NCBI RefSeq assembly: GCF_006716765.1
Contig: NZ_VFPO01000001.1
Location: 1,984,001-2,048,000 of the forward strand
Source of the DNA: Actinomadura hallensis
Lineage (GTDB): Bacteria > Actinomycetota > Actinomycetes > Streptosporangiales > Streptosporangiaceae
Reading direction: 5' to 3'
DNA length: 64,000 nucleotides
This document shows, piece by piece, positions 1-8,726 of the stretch; within the stretch, counting starts at the first letter, position 1; every line of letters begins with the position of its first letter. The position numbers and the translations under genes are program-made. Under the pieces are notes generated by a model that made no database searches, was not told the DNA's origin, and worked only from the letters and a program-made list of their open reading frames with translations.

Positions 1-365
1 CCGTCTGACGCGCGCCGATCCCGGAGTCCCGCGGCCCGTCCTCGGACGACCCCCTGGCCGGACGATTCGGCCGGACGATTCGGTCTTTCGCCGATTCCGT
101 GGTCAGATGGGCCCGTGGCCGACGACCCGCGTTCCCGCGGTGCGTGCCTGTCCCGCAACTTGCGCGCCCCGCCAGGGAACGCCCGGTCACCGGGCACCCG
201 GCTCCCCGCCCCGGCCCGCCGGGCCGGCGGAGGGCCGGGAGTCCGCTGCGCCCGCCGGACGGGCCGAGACAGCGGCGGGCATCACCGGGCGCCCCGGGAA
301 ACGCGCAAGTCGCCGCGGCCGTGCGGTGGAATCCGGGGCCACCGCACGCGCCGCGGCAACCCGCA
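1..365. other. Intergenic, no gene recognised
   Basis: I see no convincing coding region here. Frames that stay open on the plus strand are the antisense side of fabF continuing into GC-rich DNA. A 13-bp unit (CCGGACGATTCGG) occurs twice in tandem near 58-83. The segment lies downstream of the fatty-acid operon and its terminator. Confidence 0.6.
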
Positions 366-410
366 ACGGCGAAGGCCCGGCGAGCGTGGAGCTCGCCGGG
401 CCTTCGCCGT
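366..410 (-). terminator. Strong hairpin terminator after fabF
   Basis: A perfect 20-bp inverted repeat (366-385 and 391-410) with a 5-nt loop lies about 20 bp beyond the fabF stop codon. It has no long U-tract, as is usual in high-GC actinomycetes. It probably ends the fabD-fabH-acpP-fabF transcript. Confidence 0.85.
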
Positions 411-429
411 CGTCTGCGGGCGCCTCCGG

Positions 430-1737
430 TCAGAGGGCGCGCTGGAAGGCGACCGACACGTTGTGGCCGCCGAAACCGAACGAGTTGTTGAGCGCCGCGG
501 CCGGCCCGTCGGGGAGCTTGCGCGGCTCGTCGCGGACGATGTCCAGGTCGACCTCGTCGTCGAGGTCCTCCAGGTTCGCCACGAACGGGACGAGGCCCTC
601 CTTCAGCGCGAGGACCGTGAACACCGACTCCAGCGCCCCGGCGCCGCCGAGGAGGTGGCCCGTCATCGACTTGGTGGCGGTGATGGCCACCTTGGAGGCG
701 GCCTCCTCGCCGAGCCCCGCCTTGATCGAGGCGAGTTCGGCGACGTCCCCGGCGGGGGTGGAGGTGGCGTGCGCGTTGATGTGCACGATGTCGTCCGGCT
801 CCAGCCCCGCGTCCTTGAGGGCCCGCTGCATGGCCTTGGCCTGCCCGGAGCCGCTCGGGTCGGGCAGCACGATGTCGTAGGCGTCGCCGGAGTAGCCGCA
901 GCCGGCGGCGATGCCGTTGATCTTCGCGCCGCGGGCGCGGGCATGCTCCTCCGACTCCAGGATCATCACCGCGGCGCCCTCGCCGAGCACGAACCCGTCA
1001 CGGTTCTTGTCGTAGGGGCGCGACGCGCGCTCCGGCTCGTCGTTGCGGGTCGACATCGCGCGCATGGCGCCGAACGACGCCATCTGCAGGGGGTGTATGC
1101 ACGACTCGGTGCCACCGCAGATCACCACGTCGGCGCGGCCCGCGCGGATCATGTCGATGGCGTAGCCGACGGCCTCGCCGCTGGACGCGCACGCGCTGAC
1201 CAGGGCGTGCGAGCCGGCCATCGCGCCGAACTCGATGCCGACGTGCCCGGACGCGCCGTTCGGCATCAGCATCGGGACGGTGAACGGCGAGACCCGCGAC
1301 CAGCCCTTCTCCTTGAAGACGTCGTAGCTGTTGAGCGCGGTGTGCAGCCCGCCGATGCCGCTGGAGAACACCACTCCGAGGCGTTCGCCGTCCACGACGT
1401 GGCCGCCCTCGACGCCGGCCTGCTCCTCGGGCTTCTTGCCCTTGCGGGACGGGGGCGGCGCGAACCCGGCGTCGGTCCACGCCTCGCGGGCGGCGATCAG
1501 CGCGATCGCCTGGTTGCGGTCGAGGCGGCGGAGCGACTGCTTGGGCATGACCTCCGACGGGTCGACCTTCAGCGTCGCCGCGAACCTGACCGGCAGGTCG
1601 TCGATGCCCTCCCAGTCCAGCTTCCGGACCCCGGACTCGCCGGCGAGCAGGGCGGACCAGGTCGACGGCAGGTCTCCGCCGAGTGGGGTCGTTGCACCGA
1701 GACCGGTCACCACGACTCTGGTCTGGCTCTTGCTCAT
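430..1737 (-). CDS. fabF: Beta-ketoacyl-ACP synthase II
   Basis: This condensing enzyme of type II fatty-acid synthesis extends acyl-ACP with malonyl-ACP in the cytoplasm. The 435-aa protein has the normal family length. The catalytic triad is visible: Cys183 in SACASSG, His323 in NAHATST and His361 in KSMTGH. The C-terminus carries the usual FGFGGHN motif. It is the last gene of the fabD-fabH-acpP-fabF operon, separated from acpP by about 90 bp, and a strong hairpin follows it. The gene order matches the Streptomyces operon, so the FabF call is safe. Confidence 0.97.
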   Translation of the reverse strand: MSKSQTRVVVTGLGATTPLGGDLPSTWSALLAGESGVRKLDWEGIDDLPVRFAATLKVDPSEVMPKQSLRRLDRNQAIALIAAREAWTDAGFAPPPSRKGKKPEEQAGVEGGHVVDGERLGVVFSSGIGGLHTALNSYDVFKEKGWSRVSPFTVPMLMPNGASGHVGIEFGAMAGSHALVSACASSGEAVGYAIDMIRAGRADVVICGGTESCIHPLQMASFGAMRAMSTRNDEPERASRPYDKNRDGFVLGEGAAVMILESEEHARARGAKINGIAAGCGYSGDAYDIVLPDPSGSGQAKAMQRALKDAGLEPDDIVHINAHATSTPAGDVAELASIKAGLGEEAASKVAITATKSMTGHLLGGAGALESVFTVLALKEGLVPFVANLEDLDDEVDLDIVRDEPRKLPDGPAAALNNSFGFGGHNVSVAFQRAL

Positions 1738-1825
1738 GGCTGCTGCTCCTTGCGGACCGTGGGGGTGGGGACCGGTGCGCCGCCGCCCGTTCGATGCCGG
1801 TGCGGCGGCGCGCCGTCCCCGAGGT

Positions 1826-2080
1826 TCAGCTCTGCTGCAGGTTCTGCACGAAGTTGACGACGTCCTTGACCGTCTTCAGGTTGCGCAGCTCGTCGTCGGG
1901 GATCTCGACGCCGAACTGGTCCTGGGCGGCCACGGCGATCTCGACCATCGACAGGGAGTCGATGTCGAGGTCGTCGACGAAGTTCTTGTCGGGGGTCACC
2001 TCGGACTTGTCGATCCCGACGATGTCGTCGATGATCTCGGCGAGGCCGTCGAGGATCTGCTGTTCGGTGGCGACTGCCAT
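1826..2080 (-). CDS. acpP: Acyl carrier protein of fatty-acid synthesis
   Basis: This 84-aa acidic protein carries the growing acyl chain on a 4'-phosphopantetheine arm. The attachment site is Ser42 in the DIDSLSMVE motif, preceded by the acidic helix I region typical of AcpP. It sits between fabH and fabF in the fatty-acid operon, which separates it from the acyl carrier protein of the polyketide cluster at 60.3 kb. A purine-rich ribosome-binding sequence (GAAGGAGAAAG on the minus strand) precedes the ATG. Confidence 0.97.
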   Translation of the reverse strand: MAVATEQQILDGLAEIIDDIVGIDKSEVTPDKNFVDDLDIDSLSMVEIAVAAQDQFGVEIPDDELRNLKTVKDVVNFVQNLQQS

Positions 2081-2137
2081 GGTTCTGCTTTCTCCTTCGG
2101 TGGGTTGGGTCCAGAGCCTGCGGGCAGGCGTGACGGC

Positions 2138-3106
2138 CTACGGGATCTGGATGACTTGGGCAGCGTAGGACAGTCCGGCGCCGAATCCGACCAGCAGGGC
2201 CGGTGCGCCGGACGGCACGTCGCCGCGTTCGATCATTCGGGACAGCGCCAGCGGGATCGAGGCCGCGGAGGTGTTGCCGGAGTGGACGATGTCGTCGGCC
2301 ACCACGGCGTTCGTGGCCTTGAGCCTGCGGGCGATGGCCTCGATGATCCGCAGGTTCGCCTGGTGCGGGACGACCGCGGCGAGGTCCTGCGGCGTGATCC
2401 CGGCGCGCTCGCACGCCTCGGCCGCGACCGGGGCGATGGCGGTGGTGGCCCACCGGAACACCGCCTGTCCCTCCTGCCGGATGGACGCGTTCCGGTCCGC
2501 GATGATGATCTTGTCCCACTTGTCGCCGGCGCTGCCCCACACGACCGGGCCGATGCCGGGGGAGTCGCTGCCGGTCACGACCGCCGCGCCCGCGCCGTCG
2601 GCGAAGATGATGCAGGTGGAGCGGTCGGTCCAGTCGACCCACTGCGACATCTTCTCGGAGCCGATCACCAGCACGTTGCGGGCGCTGCCGGCGCGGACCG
2701 CGGCGCCGGCGGTGGCGAGGGCGTAGCAGAACCCGGCGCACGCGGCGTTGAGGTCGAACGCGCCGGGGGCGTCGATGCCGAGCCGGTGCGCGACCTGCGC
2801 GGCGTGGCCGGGCATCGGGGACTCGGCCGAGCAGGTCGCCAGGATGACCAGGTCGATGTCGGACGGGTCGAGCCCGCTGTTGGCCAGGGCCTTGCCGCCC
2901 GCGTGCACGCCGAGTTCGACGATGCCCTCGTCGTCGGCGGCGATGCGGCGTTCCCGGATGCCGACGCGGCTGCGGATCCAGGCGTCGTCGGTCTCGACCG
3001 TCTGGGCGAGCTCGTCGTTGGTGACGACCCGGGCGGGCCGGTAGTCGCCGAACGCGAGGACGCGCGCGCCCGGGGCCGCGTCGGGGATGCGGAGCCCGGC
3101 GCTCAT
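2138..3106 (-). CDS. fabH: Beta-ketoacyl-ACP synthase III
   Basis: FabH starts fatty-acid synthesis by condensing an acyl-CoA primer with malonyl-ACP. In actinomycetes it usually accepts branched primers. The 322-aa protein has all three catalytic residues: Cys123 in NAACAGF, His248 in VVPHQAN and Asn278 in HSGNTSA. Its start overlaps the fabD stop by 4 bp (ATGA), so the two genes are probably translationally coupled. Confidence 0.97.
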   Translation of the reverse strand: MSAGLRIPDAAPGARVLAFGDYRPARVVTNDELAQTVETDDAWIRSRVGIRERRIAADDEGIVELGVHAGGKALANSGLDPSDIDLVILATCSAESPMPGHAAQVAHRLGIDAPGAFDLNAACAGFCYALATAGAAVRAGSARNVLVIGSEKMSQWVDWTDRSTCIIFADGAGAAVVTGSDSPGIGPVVWGSAGDKWDKIIIADRNASIRQEGQAVFRWATTAIAPVAAEACERAGITPQDLAAVVPHQANLRIIEAIARRLKATNAVVADDIVHSGNTSAASIPLALSRMIERGDVPSGAPALLVGFGAGLSYAAQVIQIP

Positions 3107-4020
3107 CGGGTGTGCGCCTTGATCAGGTCGCGGGCCTTGTCGAGGTCCGCGGGGGTCTTCAGGGCGACCAGCTCGACGCCCTTGAGCTCGCGCCTGGCCA
3201 GCCCGGTGAGCGTCCCGGCCGGCGGCAGCTCGATGATCGCGGTGACGCCGATCTCCCGCATGGTCTCCATGCAGGCGTCCCAGCGGACGGGCGCGCTGAC
3301 CTGCTCGACGAGCCGGTCGACGAACTCGCGGCCGCCGTCGACCACGGCGCCGTCGCGGTTCTGGATCAGCCGCGGCGCGGGGTCGGCGGCGGGGACGCCG
3401 GGGGCGAGCCGGCGGAGCACGTCGACGGCCGGCGCCATGTACTCGGTGTGGAAAGCGCCGGCGACCGACAGCGGGCGGAGCCGCGCCTTGGCGGGCGGCT
3501 CGTCGGCGAACTCGGCGAGGCGGTCCACCGCCCCGGCGGCGACGATCTGCCCGGCGCCGTTGACGTTGGCGGGGGTGAGGCCGTGCTTGTCGATGGCGGC
3601 GAGGACCTCCTCGGGATCGCCGCCGAGCACGGCGGTCATCCCGGTCTCGGTGACGGCGGCGGCCTCGGCCATCGCCCGCCCCCGCTCCCGGACGAGGACG
3701 AGGGCGGCCTCCGGGGACAGGACCCCGGCGATCGCGGCGGCGGCCAGCTCCCCGACGCTGTGCCCGGCCACCGCGTCCGGCCGGGGGAGGTCCGCGGAGA
3801 GGACGTCGTGCGCGGCGAGCGCCGCGGCGACCAGCAGGGGCTGGGCCACGGCGGTGTCACGGATCTCCTCGGCGTCCGCCTCCGTCCCGTATCGGACCAG
3901 GTCGAGGCCCGTGACGGCCGACCACCAGGCGAGGCGGTCGGCGACCGCCGGTATCTCGAGCCATGGCTGCAGGAAGCCGGGGGACTGAGCGCCCTGGCCG
4001 GGCGATGCGAGGAGAATCAC
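3103..4020 (-). CDS. fabD: Malonyl-CoA:ACP transacylase
   Basis: FabD moves malonyl groups from CoA to the acyl carrier protein. The 305-aa protein has the N-terminal PGQGAQ motif and the intact nucleophile elbow GHSVGE with Ser88. The catalytic His lies in GAFHTEYMAP. It is the first gene of the fatty-acid operon. Its intact active site contrasts with the acyltransferase domains of the giant synthases at 49-60 kb, which lack the serine, so FabD is one possible malonyl donor for that system (inference). Confidence 0.96.
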   Translation of the reverse strand: MILLASPGQGAQSPGFLQPWLEIPAVADRLAWWSAVTGLDLVRYGTEADAEEIRDTAVAQPLLVAAALAAHDVLSADLPRPDAVAGHSVGELAAAAIAGVLSPEAALVLVRERGRAMAEAAAVTETGMTAVLGGDPEEVLAAIDKHGLTPANVNGAGQIVAAGAVDRLAEFADEPPAKARLRPLSVAGAFHTEYMAPAVDVLRRLAPGVPAADPAPRLIQNRDGAVVDGGREFVDRLVEQVSAPVRWDACMETMREIGVTAIIELPPAGTLTGLARRELKGVELVALKTPADLDKARDLIKAHTR

Positions 4021-4056
4021 GGCCCTAAGCCTGCCGCCAACGCCCCACGCCCACGA

Positions 4057-4105
4057 TGCCGATCGGCACGAACTTTGGCCGAGGCCCTTTGTAAGACCCC
4101 TACAA
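4057..4105 (-). promoter_or_regulatory. Candidate fabD promoter/operator region
   Basis: The 121-bp gap between fabD and the FasR-type regulator holds a perfect 12-bp palindrome (TGCCGATCGGCA, 4057-4068) and a dyad TTGTA-N7-TACAA (4089-4105). FasR regulates this operon in Streptomyces, so one of these could be its site. That assignment is inference. Confidence 0.4.
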
Positions 4106-4141
4106 GCCGCCTCTGCAGCCGCCTCTGCGGGCCGCCGGGCG

Positions 4142-5311
4142 TCAGCGGCTCTCGAAGCGTCCGAGCACGAGGGCGATGCGGAGGGTGAAGGCGTTGCGGC
4201 CGTCGGTCGGGGCGAGGCCCGTCAGCTCCGTCACGCGGCGCAGGCGGTAGCGGACCGTGTTGGGGTGGACGAACAGCAGCCGCGCGGTCGCCTCCAGCGA
4301 CGACCCCTGCTCGAGGTAGGTGGTGAGCGTGTCGAGGAGCGGGGCGCCCGCGGCGAGCATCGGGTTGTAGACCTGCTCCACCAGGTACCGGCGGGCCTCC
4401 TCGTCGCCGTCCAGGGCGCGTTCGGGCAGCAGCTCGGTCGCCTCGACGGGGCGCGGCGCGTCCGGCCAGCCGGCTGCGGCGCGGAGCCCGGCGACGGCGG
4501 CGTGCGCCGAGCGGGTGGAGTCGTACAGGTCGGCGACCTGCGGCCCGACGACGACGGGGCCGGGGCCGCACTTGGCGGCGATGGGCCGGGCGGCCTCCAT
4601 GGGGTCGGTGTCGCCGCCGACGATGACGATGACCCGGCGCCCCTGGACGCCGGCCAGCACGTCGGCGCGCGCGCGGCGCGCGGCGATCTGCATCTGGTCG
4701 ATGGTGACCTCGGGCTCCTCGTCCTCCGGCGTGAACCCGGCGATCACCGTGACGGGCTTGGACGTCCAGCCGAGGGCGGCGGCCCAGGAGTGCATGCCGT
4801 CGTCGACCTCGCCGCGCAGCACCGCGTTGACGACGAGCGCCTCGAGCCGGGCGTCCCAGGCGGCGCGGGTCTCGGCTGCGCGCGCGTAGACCTGGGCCGC
4901 GCCGAACGCCACGTCCCGCGTGTAGCGCAGGATGGCCTCGCGGAGCTGCGCCTCGCCGCCGGGCGCGGCCAGCTCGCCCAGCCGAGTCTCCACCACGTCG
5001 ATGATGACGCGGATCATGTCGATCGTGTGGTGGAGCTTGACGGCGCGCAGCAGCTCGCGGGGCGCGGTGCCGAACACCTCCCCGGCGATGGCCGGGCGGG
5101 TCTCCTCGTTGTTCTTGAACCACTCCACGAAGGCGGCGATGCCGGCCTGGGCCACGAGGCCGATCCAGGAGCGCTGGTCGGGGGGCATCCGCCGGAACCA
5201 GGGGAGGTTCTCCTCCATGCTGGCGAGCGCGGCGGTGCCGAACGTGCCCATCGCCTTCTCCAGGCGCTGGGTGGTCTGCTCGCGGATCTCGGCCTCGTTC
5301 GGGGTGTCCAC
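4142..5311 (-). CDS. fasR: PucR-family regulator, FasR-like
   Basis: This 389-aa cytoplasmic regulator probably activates the adjacent fab operon, as FasR does in Streptomyces coelicolor. The N-terminal two thirds is the PucR/CdaR-type sensory region. The C-terminus carries the PucR helix-turn-helix around LEATARLLFVHPNTVRYRL, about residues 325-375. I chose the GTG start at 5311 (VDTPNEAEIREQ) because upstream codons in the same frame run antisense to nothing conserved. It lies upstream of fabD on the same strand. The symbol rests on synteny and family resemblance. Confidence 0.88.
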   Translation of the reverse strand: MDTPNEAEIREQTTQRLEKAMGTFGTAALASMEENLPWFRRMPPDQRSWIGLVAQAGIAAFVEWFKNNEETRPAIAGEVFGTAPRELLRAVKLHHTIDMIRVIIDVVETRLGELAAPGGEAQLREAILRYTRDVAFGAAQVYARAAETRAAWDARLEALVVNAVLRGEVDDGMHSWAAALGWTSKPVTVIAGFTPEDEEPEVTIDQMQIAARRARADVLAGVQGRRVIVIVGGDTDPMEAARPIAAKCGPGPVVVGPQVADLYDSTRSAHAAVAGLRAAAGWPDAPRPVEATELLPERALDGDEEARRYLVEQVYNPMLAAGAPLLDTLTTYLEQGSSLEATARLLFVHPNTVRYRLRRVTELTGLAPTDGRNAFTLRIALVLGRFESR

Positions 5312-5366
5312 GACCCCAGGGTGCCACCATCGGGCGGGTGGGCCGTCCCGAAGTGCGTGAAGAGCG

Positions 5367-6374
5367 TCAGCGTGGGCCGACATCGACGATCCGTCCCCTC
5401 GCGATGCGGGTGAGGTTGCGCAGGGACGCCGAGCCCGGCCGGAGGTAGTCGCTGTGGCCGCCGCTCCCCGCGTCGAAGACCCGCGCGCCGAACGAGGACG
5501 AGACCGGGTCGGGGCCGAGGCCGAGCCCGAGGAACCGGACGTGCGGGACGGCCCCGGTCCAGTCGGAGGCGCCCCGGCCCGCCCAGACGCGGGCGGTGCC
5601 GCCCAGCGTCGCGGCCGACCACGCCGTCGTGCCGGGGCTGCCGTAGAGGGCGATGTCGGTGACCTGCCGCCAGGCCGGCCCGCCGGGCCCGTCCAGCGCC
5701 GCGCGGCCGCAGACGACGGAGCCGTAGCTGTGGCAGAGCAGGCCGACTCCGGCCGAGGGGTTGACCCGGTGGACGCCCTCCAGGAAGCGCCGGAGCCGCG
5801 CCCCGCCCTCGTCGGCCCGGTCGCCGGTGAGGACCTCGCTGCTGAACGTTCTGGGCGTGTCGTACCCGAGCCACGCCACGACGGCCAGTTCCGGCCCCGG
5901 GGACTCGGCCAGGGCCTGCGCGTGGACGGCCCGGGCACCGCCGCCGGGGGTCGACCACGGCTTGTCGCCGCGGACGTCGAACGTCGCGAGGGTGGTGTCG
6001 GCGCCGGGGACGAGCACCGCGATCCGCGCCGCTCTCGCGAGGTCGCCGAGGACCTCGACGGCGCGCCCGCCGCCGCGCGGGTCGAAGTGGAGGAAGCGGC
6101 GTCCCGGGCGGAGGAACGCACTGAAAGCACGCGTCCGCTCGCCGTCGCCGACCTTCCGCGCCGTGCCGAGGGCCCGCTCGATGGCCCGGCGCTCGGCGGC
6201 GTACCGGACGTCCAGGGTCGAGGGCGCGAGCTCCGGCACGGCGACCGGCGGCGCGTAGGGGTCGGCGTTGCCGGTGCCCGCGGTCGTCAGCATGACCCCC
6301 GTGATGGAGAAGGCGCAGGCCAGCGTCCTGCGGAGCCGTCGGGCGCGCGGCGGGAGCGTCTTGCGTGGCGGCAT
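5367..6374 (-). CDS. Secreted alpha/beta hydrolase, DUF1023-like (copy A)
   Basis: The 335-aa protein begins with an Arg-rich stretch and a hydrophobic signal-like segment ending near TAGTGNADP, so export is likely. The nucleophile elbow is CHSYGSVV, with the serine about two thirds along, as in the actinobacterial DUF1023 hydrolases. The ATG at 6374 was chosen over two upstream ATGs because GAAAGG lies 5 nt before it. A clear paralog (7603-8553) shares the CHSYGSVVC motif, the GVHRVN motif and the C-terminal SLRNL segment. The substrate is unknown. Confidence 0.75.
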   Translation of the reverse strand: MPPRKTLPPRARRLRRTLACAFSITGVMLTTAGTGNADPYAPPVAVPELAPSTLDVRYAAERRAIERALGTARKVGDGERTRAFSAFLRPGRRFLHFDPRGGGRAVEVLGDLARAARIAVLVPGADTTLATFDVRGDKPWSTPGGGARAVHAQALAESPGPELAVVAWLGYDTPRTFSSEVLTGDRADEGGARLRRFLEGVHRVNPSAGVGLLCHSYGSVVCGRAALDGPGGPAWRQVTDIALYGSPGTTAWSAATLGGTARVWAGRGASDWTGAVPHVRFLGLGLGPDPVSSSFGARVFDAGSGGHSDYLRPGSASLRNLTRIARGRIVDVGPR

Positions 6375-6428
6375 CGTCGCCTTTCTACCATCCATGATCA
6401 TCCGCGCGGGGGCGGCGGCCGTCCGGCT

Positions 6429-7610
6429 TCAGGGGACTCGTCGTGAGATGTACGGCCCGGCGACCGCGTTCGCCGTGTGGTTCGCGTCACGTTCCGGACG
6501 GCGCGGCCCCTCGAACCCCCTGACCAGCGCCGCCAGGACGGCGAGCACGGCGGCGAACACCGCCGTCCAGGGCAGCCGCTCGGCGATCCAGGCCGGCCCG
6601 GCGGGCGCGGTGTGCAGGCCCGGCAGGGCGCCGAGCGTCAGCAGCGCGGCCACGGTGACGGTCATCAGCGCGGTCTGGTGCCACAGGAAGATCGTCATGG
6701 CGGAGCGGTTGGCCGCGGACACGGCCGCGCCCGCCCGGGCGTGTCGCGTCCAGCGGGCCAGCGGCGGGTGGAGCAGGAACGCCAGGCCCGTCTGGGCGAG
6801 GCCGAAGGCCACGGCCGCGAGCGTGGGCGGGCTGAGGTTGGACACCGCCTCGCCCGGCACGCCGACCATGCTCGCCGGGTAGCCCGCGTACCGCACCAGC
6901 AGCGCCGCGGCCCCGGTGCCCCCGGCCAGCAGAACGAGACCGGAGCGGCGGGAGCCGAGCGCGCCGTCCGCCCAGCCGACCCCGAGATAGAAGGGGACGA
7001 GCCAGCCGGTGAGAACGGTGGCCCACCCCGTCCAGCCGGGCGCGCCGAGGGCGAAGCGGCCGAGGTCGGCGAGGGCGGTCGCGCCGACGAGGAGGACCGC
7101 GCCCCAGGGGCCGAGCCTCCTCCAGGCGGCGGCGACCGCGGGCGCCGCCGCCGTCAGGACCACGTACACGCCGAGGAACCACAAGGGGCTGACCACGAGG
7201 TCGACGAGCGCGCGCAGGGTGCCCGCGGGGACGCCGGCCCTGGACAGCGCGGCCGACGCGGCGAGCCAGGCCGCGGCCAGGACGGGCAGCGGGCGCGCGA
7301 AGCGCGCCAGGCGCCGCCGCATCCTGGGCGCCCACGCCTCGCCGGGACGCACGCCCTTCCCGGCCGCGTACCCGCCGACCAGGAAGAACACGGCGAGCGT
7401 CTGCAGCGCCCAGGAGATCGGGGCCAGTTCCGGCATGGTCTTCAGCGGGCTGGTGACCCGCAGCGCGGCGGGGCCGTCCGCGACGAGCGCGGTGACCAGC
7501 CAGTGGCCGAGGACGACGCCGAGGATCGCGAGCGCACGGAGCGCGTCGACGCCGGTGTCCCGCCCGCCCCGCGGGGACCGGGTCTCCGGGAGGGGACGCG
7601 TCTCAGGCAC
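6429..7610 (-). CDS. Acyltransferase-3 family membrane protein
   Basis: This 393-aa polytopic membrane protein has about ten hydrophobic segments. The N-terminal signature LRALAILGVVLGHW contains the conserved Arg and His of acyltransferase family 3, and FFLVGGYA follows. Such enzymes O-acylate sugars, lipids or antibiotics at the membrane. The GTG start overlaps the stop of the upstream hydrolase by 8 bp and has GGAGG 6 nt before it. It lies between two paralogous secreted hydrolases, which suggests a shared cell-envelope or secreted substrate (inference). Confidence 0.85.
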   Translation of the reverse strand: MPETRPLPETRSPRGGRDTGVDALRALAILGVVLGHWLVTALVADGPAALRVTSPLKTMPELAPISWALQTLAVFFLVGGYAAGKGVRPGEAWAPRMRRRLARFARPLPVLAAAWLAASAALSRAGVPAGTLRALVDLVVSPLWFLGVYVVLTAAAPAVAAAWRRLGPWGAVLLVGATALADLGRFALGAPGWTGWATVLTGWLVPFYLGVGWADGALGSRRSGLVLLAGGTGAAALLVRYAGYPASMVGVPGEAVSNLSPPTLAAVAFGLAQTGLAFLLHPPLARWTRHARAGAAVSAANRSAMTIFLWHQTALMTVTVAALLTLGALPGLHTAPAGPAWIAERLPWTAVFAAVLAVLAALVRGFEGPRRPERDANHTANAVAGPYISRRVP

Positions 7611-8553
7611 GGCCGACCTCCGCGTCGCGGCCGAGGGCGATGAGGGCGAGGTTGCGCAGGGAGAGGGAGCCCGGTCTCAGGTAGCCGCTGTGGGCGCCCG
7701 ACCCGGCGTCGAACCGCACCGCGCCGAAGCCGGACGACACGGGGTCCGCGCCGAACCCCAGACCGGCGAAGCGGATGTTCGGCACGAACCGGGCCCAGTC
7801 GCCCGTGGAGCGGCCCGCCCAGACGCGGGCGGGCGTCCCGAGGTCCGCGGCGTCGTCCGCGGTGGTGCCGGGGCTGCCGTACAGGGCGATGTCGTCCACC
7901 GGCAGCGACGCGAGCGGCCGGGCGGCCCTGGCGCACACGACCGAGCCGTAGCTGTGGCAGAGCAGGGCGAACCGGGCGTGCCGGTTCACGCGGTGAACAC
8001 CGGCCACGAGACGCTCCAGCGAGCGGGCGCCGTCCTCGGCGTCGTCCGTCCTCAGGACGCGGAGGCTGAGCATCGACGGCGCGCGGTAGCCGAGCCACGC
8101 GATCACGGCGAACCGGGCGTCCGGCGCGGCCGCCCCGGCCTGCCGGTAGAGCGCACGGCCGTCCCCGCCGACGAACTTGGGGTCGTCGAACACGGCCAGC
8201 GTGTTGTCCGCGCCGGGCACCACGACGGCGATCCGGTCGGCGCCCCGGAGGTCGCCGATGACCTCCACGGCCCGCCCGCCGCCGCGCGGATCGAACGCCA
8301 GGAACCGGCGGTTCCCGTCCAGGAAGGACGACAGCACCCGCGCCCGGTCCTCGTCGTGGAACCGCCTCGCGGTGGCCAGCGCCCGCGCGATCTCCCGGCG
8401 GGTCGCCCGGAACCGGGCGTCGAGGGTCGCGGCCGACAGCTCCGGCACCGTGCGCGGGGCCGCGTACACCTCGGCGCCGCGCGCGGCGGCGCTCGTCGAA
8501 CCCACCGCCGCCAGGGCGAGCACGGCGGCGATCGTCTTGCGGACGCGGAGCAT
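7603..8553 (-). CDS. Secreted alpha/beta hydrolase, DUF1023-like (copy B)
   Basis: This 316-aa paralog of the 5367-6374 protein has a signal-like N-terminus (VRKTIAAVLALAAVGSTSAAARG), the nucleophile motif CHSYGSVVC and the same C-terminal SLRNLALIALGRD region. It is the first gene of a probable three-gene operon hydrolase B, acyltransferase, hydrolase A, all on the minus strand with overlaps or short gaps. A perfect 12-bp dyad lies 11 nt before its start. The substrate cannot be read from the sequence. Confidence 0.77.
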   Translation of the reverse strand: MLRVRKTIAAVLALAAVGSTSAAARGAEVYAAPRTVPELSAATLDARFRATRREIARALATARRFHDEDRARVLSSFLDGNRRFLAFDPRGGGRAVEVIGDLRGADRIAVVVPGADNTLAVFDDPKFVGGDGRALYRQAGAAAPDARFAVIAWLGYRAPSMLSLRVLRTDDAEDGARSLERLVAGVHRVNRHARFALLCHSYGSVVCARAARPLASLPVDDIALYGSPGTTADDAADLGTPARVWAGRSTGDWARFVPNIRFAGLGFGADPVSSGFGAVRFDAGSGAHSGYLRPGSLSLRNLALIALGRDAEVGRA

Positions 8554-8564
8554 CCGGACGTCCC

Positions 8565-8593
8565 TCCCGGTCAGTGGACTGCACTGACCGGGA
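8565..8593 (-). promoter_or_regulatory. Perfect 12-bp dyad before hydrolase B
   Basis: TCCCGGTCAGTG and its exact reverse complement are separated by 5 nt. The element begins 11 nt upstream of the hydrolase B start codon. It could be a repressor operator or a leader hairpin affecting translation of the hydrolase/acyltransferase operon. Confidence 0.55.
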
Positions 8594-8726
8594 CGCTAGG
8601 AACCGGGCGCCGTAGCGGAGATCAACCGACGGTGCGATCTTGCGGGATGCGACCCCGGTGCCACCGATGCGACCGGAGTATGAGGCGAGACCCGGGGACG
8701 CCGGGGCCGGGGGCGGTGCCGGGGGG

